This document shows, in pieces, positions 22,342 to 33,580 of a stretch of DNA of 64,000 nucleotides. This DNA is from Beta vulgaris subsp. vulgaris (lineage: Eukaryota > Streptophyta > Magnoliopsida > Caryophyllales > Amaranthaceae), in NCBI RefSeq assembly GCF_026745355.1, contig NC_079205.1, forward strand, positions 52,952,283 to 53,016,282, given 5' to 3'. The notes under the pieces were generated by a model, which saw only the letters and a list, made by a program, of their open reading frames with translations, was not told where the DNA came from and did no database searches. The number at the start of each line of letters is the position of its first letter. Positions within the stretch are counted from its first letter, which is position 1. The position numbers and the translations under genes were made by a program.

Positions 22342-25300
22342 ACACACATACTTGATTGATGTTATTATCATTTTGGACCACAGGAGATCACACTTTCCAC
22401 TAATGTAGTTAATCTCTGGAGATAGTAATAAGTTTGTGCATGAACCATCAAATGAATAGAAATAAAACAGTCTGTGCATGTGCCGTAGAAAAATATAAAA
22501 GGCCATTAGGAAAAAGAAAGGTAGATCCAATCAATTAGATTACTAAAAATGGATGAATTATTCCAAAAATAGAAGTCCAATTAAAGAACTTGACAAATAC
22601 ATACCACTTTTATTATCACCTCCTCCGACAATAAACCAATTTTCTCCGACAGTCACACCTGCATGTCCAGCACGTGGAGTAGGTATATCGCCTTGCTGGA
22701 TGGGTCTCGACCATTCCATCTACAGAAGCAAAGAGGATGAAGATACAAAGAAGCAAAATCATGCAACACAATAGGGGTGCTAATGAGCTAGGGTGGCTCA
22801 CAAACTATTTGAGCTCGGCTCGGTCAAATCTCGGCTCAAGAGGGCTCGACTCAAGTTAAGGATCGGCTCGAGACCTTAAAGAGCCGAGCCTGAGCCTAGT
22901 GGAGTTCGGCTCGAACGCTCGCAAATATTTTCGATAAATTTTAAAGTACTGTATTATGCATTGATTTTTATCCAACTTGGACCTCTAGTGTACTCCACCA
23001 AAAGAAAACATAAGGCCCAGTTTTCAACCCACTTAAAAAATACAAACCAAATAAGAATTCCAGCCCACTTAAAAAATACAAACCAAATAAAAATTTCCAG
23101 CCCACTTCAAAATCAAACTAAATAGAAAATAACTATAGGAAAGAATGACAGCCCAGCCGTTAAGGGTTTTCAGTTTCAACCCTAATCTCTAATCTACATT
23201 GTACACTCTTGACTCTTGAGGGCTGAGACTTGCGGTGGTGTCATACTGCCAGCAAGCAGTGTGGTCCTGGGCAGCGAGTAGGACGACTTTGTTTTGGTTA
23301 ATTACATCTCCTTTATTTCGTTTTTTCATCCTTTGATGGCTAACTTTCTCCTCTCTTTTTTATTTTTCTTTTTCCTTTTATTTTTTTCCTCCTTTGATAT
23401 ATATGCAGTAGGTCAATTAGGCAAACCATTCGTATGGTTATATACGCAGTAGGTGAATCAGGCAAACTATTCGTATGGTTATATATGCAGTGCGTGAATC
23501 AGGCAAACTCTTCTACTTCTATTCTCGAGCTTTTTCTCGAGCCGAATTGTTCGCAAACTTTCCCGAGCCAAGCCGAGCTCAGTCCTTTCCCTTCTCGAGC
23601 CGAGCGAAGCCTAGCCAGGCTCGGTCTTAGTTGAGCTCGTTGACTCCCTAAACACAATACATCACTGGCTATGAGAGAAGTGAGGGCTTACAGCTTGCAA
23701 ATCAAGAACATGCAGATCATTGAAACAAGCAGCATGAGAACCACCACCGAAAATAAGGAGATAACGTTCTGCATGTACTGCAGCAGCATGATCAGACCTT
23801 GGAGAAGGAGGCACACCCCTAAAATAAGATCAAAAATATGTATCAAGCTAGTAAAACAGCTAAAATAACCTTCTAAATCTGTGTCAAACTTATTACGATG
23901 CAAAAGAGTAAAGATCAGTAAATATGTGAAATGCAGATCAAGCATCCAGTACAATGAGATTTTGAATATTAGAAAATGTATCAGGTCTTAAAACCTTGAG
24001 TATCTTACACCAAAATCAGCCAATATTTCACATATACATCTCATTCATGCCTTTGAAATCAGTTGCAGATACTATTAGCATAAACAAACTGGCAACTAAG
24101 GAGAATAAGCTTGCTCTAGGAAGTATATAAAAAACATCCACTTACACAGCATCAAAGTCATCCCACGTCATGGTTTCCAAGTCAAGAATGTGAAGATCGT
24201 TTAAGAGAGTTCTGTTTGCATTTTGACCACCAAAGATAACTAAGCTGGAGCTAACAAGGTTGACTGTATGACCCCCACGTGATACCTGCAGCACATACAT
24301 CGTACATGGTCTTAGAAGTAAGCAAGAAAAAGCACAAGCGATACGACAATCAAGCACAGGCAAAACCTACTTCATCCTGCCAGTCACATCAATCTCAAGA
24401 GGACATTAATTCATCAGTGCGCATGAAAACCCAAATATTCACAGTTACAGGCTTTTAATGCCTATAAGAGCACAAGTTTTCTCTATCTTCTACATCCACT
24501 TTCAAACTTTAAAAGAATCACACAGGAACACTAAACTACCTAGAAATGAGCTCCCAAGGGAAACACATCAAGAAATTGGGTAAAAGTGCAACAATCAGTT
24601 AGATTTCCCATTCTAGGATCATTGACTTGGACGGAATGAGATGTACTCATAGGAAAAAGGAGCTCAAAGCTTCCCGTTATAAGGAATAAGACCAGCAAAG
24701 AAAAAACTATTATCCTCAAGGCCCTAATTACCAATTTATTTGATTATATTCCATAAGCTATCTCTCGTAACAAATAGAATAAGAGGATTATATGTACCGG
24801 TGACTTTCCATATGTCTTCAGGATTGACCAAGTAGATGTTTGCGGATCAAAAACCCTCACTGTGATGAAAATAAAAACAAGTCAGATACATTATCCAATG
24901 AAATGTAAAGCAACAATTGTTAAGGCTTACACAGATGATCGGGTGTTCTCAATTTTAAAAAAACCAAGACTTTAGTTGCTAGCTCTTAAAGCACTTACCA
25001 ACTATCATGCTTATCATATTTCACATTTACTTCTAACCTTTCACATGAAAAGATGAGGCTTTACTGCCAGTGGGGACCACAAGAAAAAAAAAAAGAAGAG
25101 AAGAGAAACGTGATAAGATAAGGGTTGCATCCATAATTCCAGATCGAAGAGGCAGACACAAGAGAAACATGGTAGATCATGAGGACTGAGGAGCATACCA
25201 AAACCTTTACTGGCAACGGCTACCGAAGGCTTGAAGGGCCGGTAACCATGCAGAAAGTCCAGTCGGCACTCTCTGTCACGAGTGCCAACTCCAATTGTCA

Positions 25301-28300
25301 AGTTTAACCAAATTTTGGGAACTAGGGTTTCACCAAATTGGTTGATTTTACGATTCAAATTGAAGTAATCTTATGCAATTAAATGAGGGATCTTGGTCGA
25401 AATGATAACTTAAAGCCTGGGTAAGTTTTTGATTTACAGGAAATTTTATTCTTTTCTAGATCTGAACTCAACTCTCTTCATCTTTCTCGCTTCTCCACAG
25501 TAAGCGGCCAAGGTGGTGCGCGCTTCCTTGCGCGTAGGTCGCCTCGCCTAGGTCTTTGGAAGCGATTTTGCTCGCGCCTAGGAGCATTTTTTAAAACTAA
25601 AGACAGTCACCAAAATCACCATATCTAAATCCTTCATACGTGCTAGTTGGCATTCCAATGTTAGCCATAGGTAAAATCTATACTTTGATTGCAGGAGAGG
25701 ATAAAAGAAAACTGGTAGAAAAAATATGAACCTGAAGTGCAAACTTAAAGGAAATGGAGAGAGTGGGAGATGTCTATTATCACATCATGAGCTTGCATCC
25801 TATTCATCACACTGAAAATCAAGTTGAATGGTAAAAGCTAAAACAATTGAGTTGAGATATTGTGTTCCACTTAATGTCCCATCTTGTATTCAACTTCTAC
25901 TAATTTTGCCACCTTATCAATATAAAATAATTCAAGATTGAAGTGGATGAGGTTGCAAAACAAAAATTAATTGGGACACTCCATCAGACACCATATGGGA
26001 TAGAAAATCCTATTGAGAACCGGCAGGCCATTATATTAAAGTACTGCCTAGTTAGATAAATCATTTTGGTAGAGACAAGGAGTAGATTGTCTGGCAGAGC
26101 GCTTTCACCGTAAATGTTTGTTGGTGCTCTAGTTGAAAAGGTATAAAGAACTTTTTACGAAGCATGGATCCAGATGGGATATATTGATGTGATCATTTTT
26201 CTGTTTTAGCGCCTTTCAATGAGATATTGCTTCTCAGGATTTATTTTGGCTGATCTACAATCACTGACTTCCCTATGCACTGAATATCCCCAAAGCTCTG
26301 CCATATTACAATAAGAGTTCAAACTTCAAATATTTCTCCTTCTAGCTATAATATTCCAACCAAAAACCAAGGTGGTCACCACAAGCTTTCTGTAGCTTTA
26401 TAGAGCGCTTGAACAATCTATGATTTATACACCAGCATGACAGGAAAAAGAAAAACAAAGATTTTTTTGTCTTTAGGAGTGGGGATTCTCTTTTTTTTTT
26501 TTGTTTGCTTTCAGCATCCTGATTTATAACACAGTGAAAACCAATCATTCTTGACAGTTTGCAAAAGAATGCAAATCTGCAACGAACATGTAAAGAAGCA
26601 GGCATTTATGGGTTTCATTTCCTAGAACATTTCAATAAAAATAGAACCTTGGATTGTCTCAGAACGATCCTTCGTATGTCCAGCAACTGAGAGAAGCTTG
26701 TTTTCCCACGTTATCTGCATAATTTAACGGCTGGCATTGATTCACTTTGCATTAAAAATTTAGCAACACATCACAAGTAGGAAACAGCTCCTATACTGAC
26801 CAACGTATGACCGGCACAAGGGATCGATGGAATGGAAGCTTGCACTTCTGGCATCTCAGCCCCAGTCTTGACCTCAACTCTAGACCAGGTCCAAGCTCTC
26901 AAATCTAGAACCTACAATATTTGTCAGGTTAACACAATACAATGGGGGTGGACCACACACAAAACAGAGAATTTCAACCTCATATTAACTATTAAAGACA
27001 TAGGAGACCCAAATATTTGCGGCACTCCAAGATCTTCCAGTATTCATCTTTATAAATTACCTGAAGATCACTAAGATAACGACCATTGTGATTTCCGCCA
27101 TAAACATACATCTTCTCTCCTACAACAGCTGCTCCATGCTGCAAATTCAGAACTCAACCTTAACAACAGCATTACACAAAGAGAAGGAAGGAACGTCTAA
27201 ACTTGTATAACCAACCATCTAAATAGAAGGAAAAGCATATAATGAAAATAACGAAAAAAGGCCACAATAATAACCCAATACCTCATATCGAGGTTTAGGC
27301 TGTAGACCAGAAACTGGAGGTGCAACCCATTGGTCATAGACACTAATTGAACCAAGACCTTCAGAGACAACATCCTTATCCTGAGATTCCATTGATACTC
27401 CATTTTCAGCGGAAACTGCCTTTGTCTCCGGAAAAGCATGGCCATTCTCGACAACTACCTCACTCTTCGGATTTTGCTAAGCCAGAGAAATTCAGAGGAA
27501 GAATTACGTCAGTAATATATTGCAGATGGAGCATTAAAGTGAATACTAAAGAGACCATTAGGGCAACACATTTTTATAAAACACAGGGGATTACTGTAAA
27601 TTATTTGTAATGCATGCCTAACTAGCATCCAAATAAGCAATCTATCTCAAAGATAAACTGAAAGGCCCTGACTAATACATTGGCTATATTGTAAGAACTA
27701 AAGAAGAGATTTTCTTTCTTGTTTAGTGTGTATAACACATGAAAGGGTCTATTGGTTATGTATTTATTGTCATAGATGCATAAACAATCAATATATTATG
27801 CCAATAATGCCATAAAAATAACGGTCAGCAAACATAAACTTTCAGTTATTCATAATCAATCCTCTAGCACTCTAATAATAGTTCCAACCTTCAAATAGAA
27901 GTATATTACTTTAGGTTGCTGTAAATTGATAACAAATTCCGGGGGAACTCCTTAAATAAGGCCTAAACAGGGAGATCTAGAATTGAATCTATATAATAGA
28001 CATTGTGCATAAACCCATAGAAATACAACTAACCACTAAAGTACATTTTTGTTGCAACCTTTGCACACACTATCAAATATCAAGAGCGCAAAAAACTACA
28101 CTCATCTGGAATCCTAAATCATGATTATTCATGATTTGAAGCCCATTGACCCACTTTTGCCTTTACTTTCCTTAAAATATAAAAATAAAAAATAGAAAAA
28201 CAGAATTTTATCAACCAAATTAACATCGCACAAATTTGCTAAGCCATTAACCTCTTAGTTAGCAATGTTTTGTTTTCCTTTTCGATCAAGCAACATCACT

Positions 28301-30273
28301 TCCATCAACCAACAAATCCAGTTACACCAAATTCAACCATTCAGTCCATAATCCATATAGTATGTAAAGCATAAAATATTGAAAAGACATAAAGTTTTGA
28401 CTTTATTTGACCAAAAGTCAAGACAAGTGAGGGCCGTGTGAGTTGTGACCATGGTAAATTGGTACTGTGTTATAGCTTGAGCATCTCATTTTGATTTTTT
28501 GTGGTTTCTAAGTACACATTTTTGACCCATCATTATATTATAATAGTAAAATTCATTTTTATGAAACAAAAGAGATTTGTGTATCATGAATCTGCTTCTC
28601 TGAACAAATCCATAAATTACGAGTATTTGCATGTTTCGCGTCTACTTATCTTTTAAAATTACTTATAGTCAGATATTACAAGATATGCTTTTACTTATCA
28701 AACAACAAACTCAATCTTACAGGAGAGAAACAAGATATGCTTAGTATCAAAAATACGTCATTCGGCATATAGAAACTATACAGGTGTCGCAAACTCACAT
28801 TCATTTGCACGTCAACAACTGCATCTGACACCACATCAGCTCTTGAATACCATCCTGGGTCCTCTTCCTATTAGAAAAAAAAACAAATAAGACAACCATA
28901 TTAAAATCTCGCTATCAATTGGAAGCTACAGCATAGAAATTTTAGGCACTTCGAAACCTCTAAAATCTTCACAAATAAGCGCATAGCTTCAGCAGGCGCC
29001 ATGTTTCCTAGGCCACTCCAACTGGAAAAAAGGAAACAGGTAAAAGAGTGCATTAAAGAACGTATGAACAGATCATAGTCGATTATATGGCTTCTTAAAT
29101 AGATATCAGAAGCAACACAAGGTAACGCTAAGTTATCGAAACCATGTGCACTTCAAAGATGTAAAAAGGATCGACTTGGATAGACCTACGCCATTATTTG
29201 GCTTCCTCAATTAAATATGTTAAAATATCAAATAAAGCACGCATTTCAAAGCCAAGAAAGCAACAAGACACAGTTAGGACAAACCTTTTCCATTTGCTTT
29301 GTTCAACAGGATTCCAAGCACTTGGCTTCGGAATGTTACACGATCCAACAGTAGCCTGTAACCAAAACAAGCTAAATTAAAACCAAAACTGACTCCTCGT
29401 TAAAGCCAAGTTAATCAGAATTCAGAAACGAGATTCCTATGACAGAACAAAGACACATAATTCAACCAACAAACACAAGACACTAACAACCAAAGACCGA
29501 GCAAAAATTCCACAAGTTATTCTATATCCTCTATACGTTAACGGGTGCAACTGTTATGCCGTAATGTATTAGACTATTAGTATATAGTCATAAGCTCATA
29601 ATTGAGATACTAGCCTACTATAATTCGCCAAAATCTTAATCCAATCGAACAATTCATTTCTCTGTTGACCTCGCAATCACGCAAACACATCTGATCTGTT
29701 TAACCTCGAACACATCAGAAAATCCAGATCAATCACCACTGGTGCAATTCGTCAGCTCGGGATTCTACCATCAAACATCTAAAATAATTGACCTCCACTC
29801 AATAACACCAAAAAGAACACAAATGCGTTCGTACATTGTGAAATTTCAATCTACCTTTAACAAAAACAACCGAATGTCAAACCTAAAACACTTGCATAAT
29901 TAATAAGATCGCAGCAGAATTTTATCAACAAAAAAAAATGATCTCAACACAAAAGATGTATAAAACAGTAATTAAAGACTGAAATTCAAATCAGATCCAC
30001 TTAGAATTCCAACACTACACAATAATCATAATAATAATAATTCAAATTGTTAAAATGGATCCACTAAAATACAAAAATAGTACATAAAAAAAGTACATAG
30101 AATAGAGAATTGACCTGTTGATAGAGAGCATAGAGTAGAAGAGCAGCTTCATTGTTGAACTTAGAAACGACGGCGTTTGAGGAAGAAGAATCAGGAGATC
30201 CGGCGAAACCAACGTAAGAAGCGGCCGCGTAGAAGCGCTCGGGGTAAGCGGGGCCAGTGCTTGCCCTCGCCAT
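17332..30273 (-). CDS. ACBP4: Acyl-CoA-binding protein with kelch repeats (ACBP4/5 type), 18 exons
   Basis: Exons (minus strand): 30273-30115, 29355-29285, 29021-28958, 28867-28799, 27476-27282, 27138-27061, 26911-26801, 26714-26648, 24859-24798, 24285-24146, 23818-23692, 22719-22605, 22047-21959, 20821-20738, 20644-20462, 20265-20113, 18404-18345, 17517-17332. All junctions are GT-AG and in phase, giving 670 residues, close to Arabidopsis ACBP4 (about 668). Residues 1-115 are the acyl-CoA-binding domain (MARASTGPAYPERF, LLYALYQQATVG, SKWKSW, AEAMRLFVKILEEEDPGW). Residues 180-480 are kelch repeats (VYGGNHNGRYLSDL, VIFGGQNANRTLLNDL, LIFGGGSHAACFNDL, VAFGGYNGRYNNE). Residues 540-655 are coiled coil ending SGGVWGWLAGSPP. 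The family is cytosolic, binds long-chain acyl-CoA and moves fatty acyl groups; kelch repeats bind partners. The gene looks intact. ACBP5 is the alternative name. Confidence 0.93.
18990..19840. repeat. CCACC-rich low-complexity block with a central palindrome in an ACBP intron
   Basis: It lies in the intron 18405-20112. The left half (19080-19440) is rich in CCACCACC and has a C10 run near 19109. The right half (19580-19720) is rich in the complement GGTGGTGG. Between them 19523-19540 reads AACTCTAGATCTAGAGTT, a perfect 18-bp palindrome, inside a longer imperfect hairpin (GTCGACCATGAG against TTCGACCGTGGA). The layout suggests a fold-back insertion, but no target duplication was found. Confidence 0.45.
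22300..22340. repeat. (AC)n microsatellite in an ACBP intron
   Basis: An almost pure AC run of about 20 units lies in the intron between exons 12 and 13. Confidence 0.9.
22773..23650. mobile_element. 878-bp hAT-like non-autonomous element in an ACBP intron
   Basis: AACACAAT is repeated exactly on both sides (22765-22772 and 23651-23658), the 8-bp target duplication of hAT elements. The ends AGGGGTGCTAATGAGCT and, complemented, TAGGGAGTCAACGAGCT match at 11 of 17 bases and continue into GAGCTCGGCTCGG words. Inside are a 36-bp direct repeat (about 23025-23105) and a 41-bp unit repeated nearly three times (23396-23510). No transposase is present. Without it the intron would be only 86 bp. Confidence 0.82.
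25041..25358 (-). other. Open, codon-like stretch inside an ACBP intron, origin unknown
   Basis: In the 1.8-kb intron 24860-26647 a minus-strand frame reads from MNRKINQFGETLVPKIWLNL to PFKPSVAVASKGFG and meets a good donor (GTTTTG/GTATGC). Its composition is more gene-like than the rest of the intron. It may be a captured exon or a cryptic exon of the ACBP gene, but it matches nothing I recognise. About 140 bp further on, 25500-25590 is a GCGCCTAGG-rich short repeat of the kind scattered in plant genomes. Confidence 0.25.
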
Positions 30274-30573
30274 TGATGAATGCTGCTGTTGCTTGCAGAT
30301 CGCACTGGATTTGGAGTGATGAAGATCAAAATTGCGTTGAAGAGTGATGAGTGAAGGAGAAGGAATGAAAAATTTGGAGAGAAATGGAGGAGAGAGAAAA
30401 TTAGGAGAAAAACAGACGAGACGGGTTTTGATTTTGATCGTTTGGAGTTTGGATGCAGGGTGGGATGCGGATTGTGGTTCTTTGGTGCAACTTGTCGGCT
30501 TACAAGGAAAGACTTGTACAAATAGTAAAGTTTTGGAAAGAAATTGGACAAGTGTGAATGGATATGTTTGACA

Positions 30574-31540
30574 ATATTAGTTGAACATATTGAAATTGAT
30601 AAATTAGGTGAAACTGATAAAATGTCGGAATTGAAAAATAGTTAATTAGCTTAATTGTTTGATAAATTTAGCTGCTTAAGTTGATAAATTATTTTGACAA
30701 AATCAGTGGTTATCAAGATTTTAAAATGATTTTTCAAAAATTAAGGGCACGTTCGTTATCGTTTTCTGTTTTCAGTTTTCAGTTTTTTGAAAACTAAAAA
30801 ACCAAAAATAGAAAACCAAATAAAGTGATTTTCACTTTTTAGTTGTCAGTTTTTAAAATCACCATGTTCCCAATAAATTTGATTAATTTTTTATTCATTA
30901 TAGGACATATATCATATGATTTTGAAAATCAAAAAACCAAAAAGTTACTCGATTTTGAAAAGTTGCAAAATTTAACTTGTCGATTTCAATCATTTAAACC
31001 ACCTAAAATTTAGGTACTCGCCGAATATTACTAATTTAGTACCTACAATATATTAGCACCTTGTCATATAAGGTAACGAAAATGTTTCCCTAAATAGAGT
31101 CAATGTATGATTCGTTTTTCTTAAATGTTCCTATGGAGAAGCGTCTACTAAGGCCTAAGGGTGTGTTCTTTTAACTTTATCAAATAATAAGTAGTTTCAA
31201 GTTTACTCAGTATCGGGTGTTAATATTTGGTGAAATAATTAGGATTCATTTATCTAATCAGGTTCAATAAATTTAGATGCGGAGATCGCATCCTAGATCG
31301 AAATCTTAAGTAGGATAATCTAATATAGGTGCACAAGCAAATCTATTCCAGAGTAGGGGATGGCAACGAGTATCATATATATGATGAATGGATGATATGG
31401 TAGCAACTAAAGAAAAAAAAGTGTATACTGCTAAGTTCTCTTTAGCATTGTTATGAATCTTGGTTTCATTACTCCCCCTCCCTTCCCCTCTCATTTACTC
31501 TATATCTCTATGTTCATCTGTCAAGCAGACATATTTTTGT
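30574..31540. other. Gene-free stretch upstream of ACBP with TE-end fragments
   Basis: AT-rich DNA without coding signs. At 30746-30990 GGGCACGTTCG leads into self-complementary TTTTCAGTTTTC/GAAAACTAAAAA words, and at 31155 GGGTGTGTTC begins another element end like those at 4150 and 46310. The ACBP core promoter should lie just left of 30574 or in the CT-rich leader at 30274-30450, but I could not place a TATA box. Confidence 0.4.
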
Positions 31541-32630
31541 CACTAGAGGAAAAAACTGGAAGGGTTGTATTTTTTAGAAAACGCAACCCTTAAGTATGAA
31601 AGCCTGCGATTAACTAGAAATTGCAGCCCTTTTGATACGAAGGGCTGCGGTTTTTAAGGGCACTTTCCAAAAACATTAATGAAAATTGTTCGGTTCCAAG
31701 CTAAGGGTGTTAGTTGTTTTTACTATAATGTCGTGGGAACTGATTTTGGTAGGTTTGTAGTTGCTCTAATTGGGTTATGTGAAATATTAACCTCTCAAAG
31801 AGTGTATTTTTTTTCATCACATGAGTTGGGAGTTAGAACTAAGGAGTAGTGAATGAGAGATATTGGAGGAGAGCGAAAACAGTTAAGTTGAGACAGTAAT
31901 GATAGATAGAGTAAGAGTAAAGTATGGGTAAAGGGTGGGCAGGGGGGTGGCAAGGGGTGGGGGAGGGCTGGGGAGGGTAGGTAGAGGGTATGGGAGTGTG
32001 GACAGGGGGTGGCGGAGGGTGTGGGGGGGAGGGCTGGGGATACTGGGCAAGAGGTGGGGGAGGGTAGGTAGGGTGTGAGGGAGGACTGGGGAGGGTGGAC
32101 AGGGGATGGGGGATGGTGTGCGTGGTGGTAGGTAGGGGTGGGAGAGTGTAGATTTTTGCTTGTCTTAATTCATATTATGTGATTAATGTGCAACTCTTTT
32201 AGTGATTATGTGATTAAATGTTAACAACTCACTTAGTCGCATAATCCCCTTTTGATGTAGCACATTGTCAAATGATCATGCGTAATCTTATTTGCATAAC
32301 CCATGTCCACTCTTTTAGTTAAATTCGCTTTTCTTAGTTGATTATGTGATTAAAATGTGCAATGTGGATTTTGTTAATTGTAGGAAAAGAAACTAAGCAA
32401 GGAAAATAAAGTTCCAACTATCTCTTCTTTCTACATTTCTCGCCACTTGTGTTAAGAGGTAACTAGTTTAATTTCTTTGCATGTTTTATTTTTTGTTTGA
32501 TTTGTTGATGAGCTAGATAAAGTTGTCATGTGATTTTACGCCTATTTTGGCCTTTTCCCGTCCAATTTGTACTTTTCGATTCATTTAACCCCAAATTCAT
32601 TTTGAACAAGATAATATGAGGTATTATATA

Positions 32631-32639
<9 letters not shown>
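31541..32639. mobile_element. Possible CACTA-type non-autonomous element
   Basis: The left edge reads CACTAGAGGAAAAAACTGG and is followed by small hairpins (AAGGGTTG...CAACCCTT and GCAGCCCTT...AAGGGCTGC at 31623-31648), as in CACTA subterminal repeats. The right edge could be CTAGTG at 32634-32639, with TGT on both sides, but the TGT match is trivial next to a TG tract and the inner sequence of the two ends differs. No transposase is seen. Confidence 0.35.
31925..32150. repeat. G-rich minisatellite (GGGTAGGTAGGG / GGGGAGGGCTGGGGAGGGT)
   Basis: About 225 bp of irregular G-tract repeats with many GGG-N-GGG runs, able in principle to form G-quadruplexes on the plus strand. Confidence 0.75.
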
Positions 32640-32690
<51 letters not shown>

Positions 32691-32697
32691 TGTGTGT

Positions 32698-32764
<67 letters not shown>
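32635..32764. repeat. Long (TG)n microsatellite ending in (TA)n
   Basis: About 58 TG units with two GG interruptions (near 32682 and 32698) pass into six TA units. Cys-Val reading frames across it are artefacts. Confidence 0.95.
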
Positions 32765-32783
32765 TAAAAAGTATTGTAAATTA

Positions 32784-33018
32784 CTCACTCGGTTTCCTAA
32801 ATATCTTCCTTGTTATTGTTCCTACATATATCAAGGAGGATCCATTTGTGTGGGGTACTGGGGTGTGGGGGTGGGTAAAGTAGGAGAGAGAAAGGGGTTA
32901 TGATAAATAAACAAATAAAAAGGGGTTAAAGTAGGAGAGAAAAAGAGGTAAAAGAGGGAAGATCTTTTGGAAACGCACTTAAACGGAAAGAGGAAAGATC
33001 TTTAGGAAACGGAGGGAG
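32784..33018. mobile_element. 235-bp MITE with CTCCCTCCGTTTCC-type ends
   Basis: Left end CTCACTCGGTTTCCTAAATA, right end complement CTCCCTCCGTTTCCTAAAGA, TA on both sides (32782-32783, 33019-33020). It is an internally deleted relative of the 318-bp MITE at 51012-51329, sharing AAAGTAGGAGAGAGAAAGGGG and AACGGAGGGAG. Confidence 0.82.
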
Positions 33019-33337
33019 TATAAGGAAAGAAACTATCTGTAATAACATGATTAAGGAAAATCATATATTAAAAAAATAATTATTATCTGATTATGTATGT
33101 TAGTATCATAATCATTTCATAGTTGCCAAAGAATGAAAATACATATTATTATTTCGAACTTAACAATTACACAAAATTAATAAACTCAAGTTATTATGCG
33201 ATTTAAATTTAACATTATATTATCAATTCAAATAAAATTTAACATTATATTATTCTAAATTAGTATAAAATCGTTTTAAACTAGAAACTCATTTAAATTA
33301 GTATCAATTCGTTTACAACACGTAAATGATCCATTAG

Positions 33338-33505
33338 TGTTGTAAATAAACAGAAGAGGAAGAGAGAATCGTGTTGTATCTTATTCCATATAGTCCAGGG
33401 TATATATATACAATACAATAGTTAGGGTTTTACTTGGAGAACAAAACCCTAGAATATCCTGGATATATTAATGGGGGTATAATGGGCATCCATATTTTCA
33501 TAACA
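33338..33505 (-). repeat. 3' LTR of the copia element
   Basis: 168-bp LTR. Differences from its partner include CCAGGG/CATGGG and a few single bases. The minus-strand purine tract AAGGGGGAG at 33506-33514 adjoins it. Confidence 0.93.
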
Positions 33506-33580
33506 CTCCCCCTTGGATGTCCATTATACAAAATAAAAGTTCTCTCTTAAAATAAAATATTTCCTAATGCGTGTAAGATG

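Noticed and set aside
32616..32903. Open frames of alternating Cys and Val
   Set aside because: They only translate the TG microsatellite.
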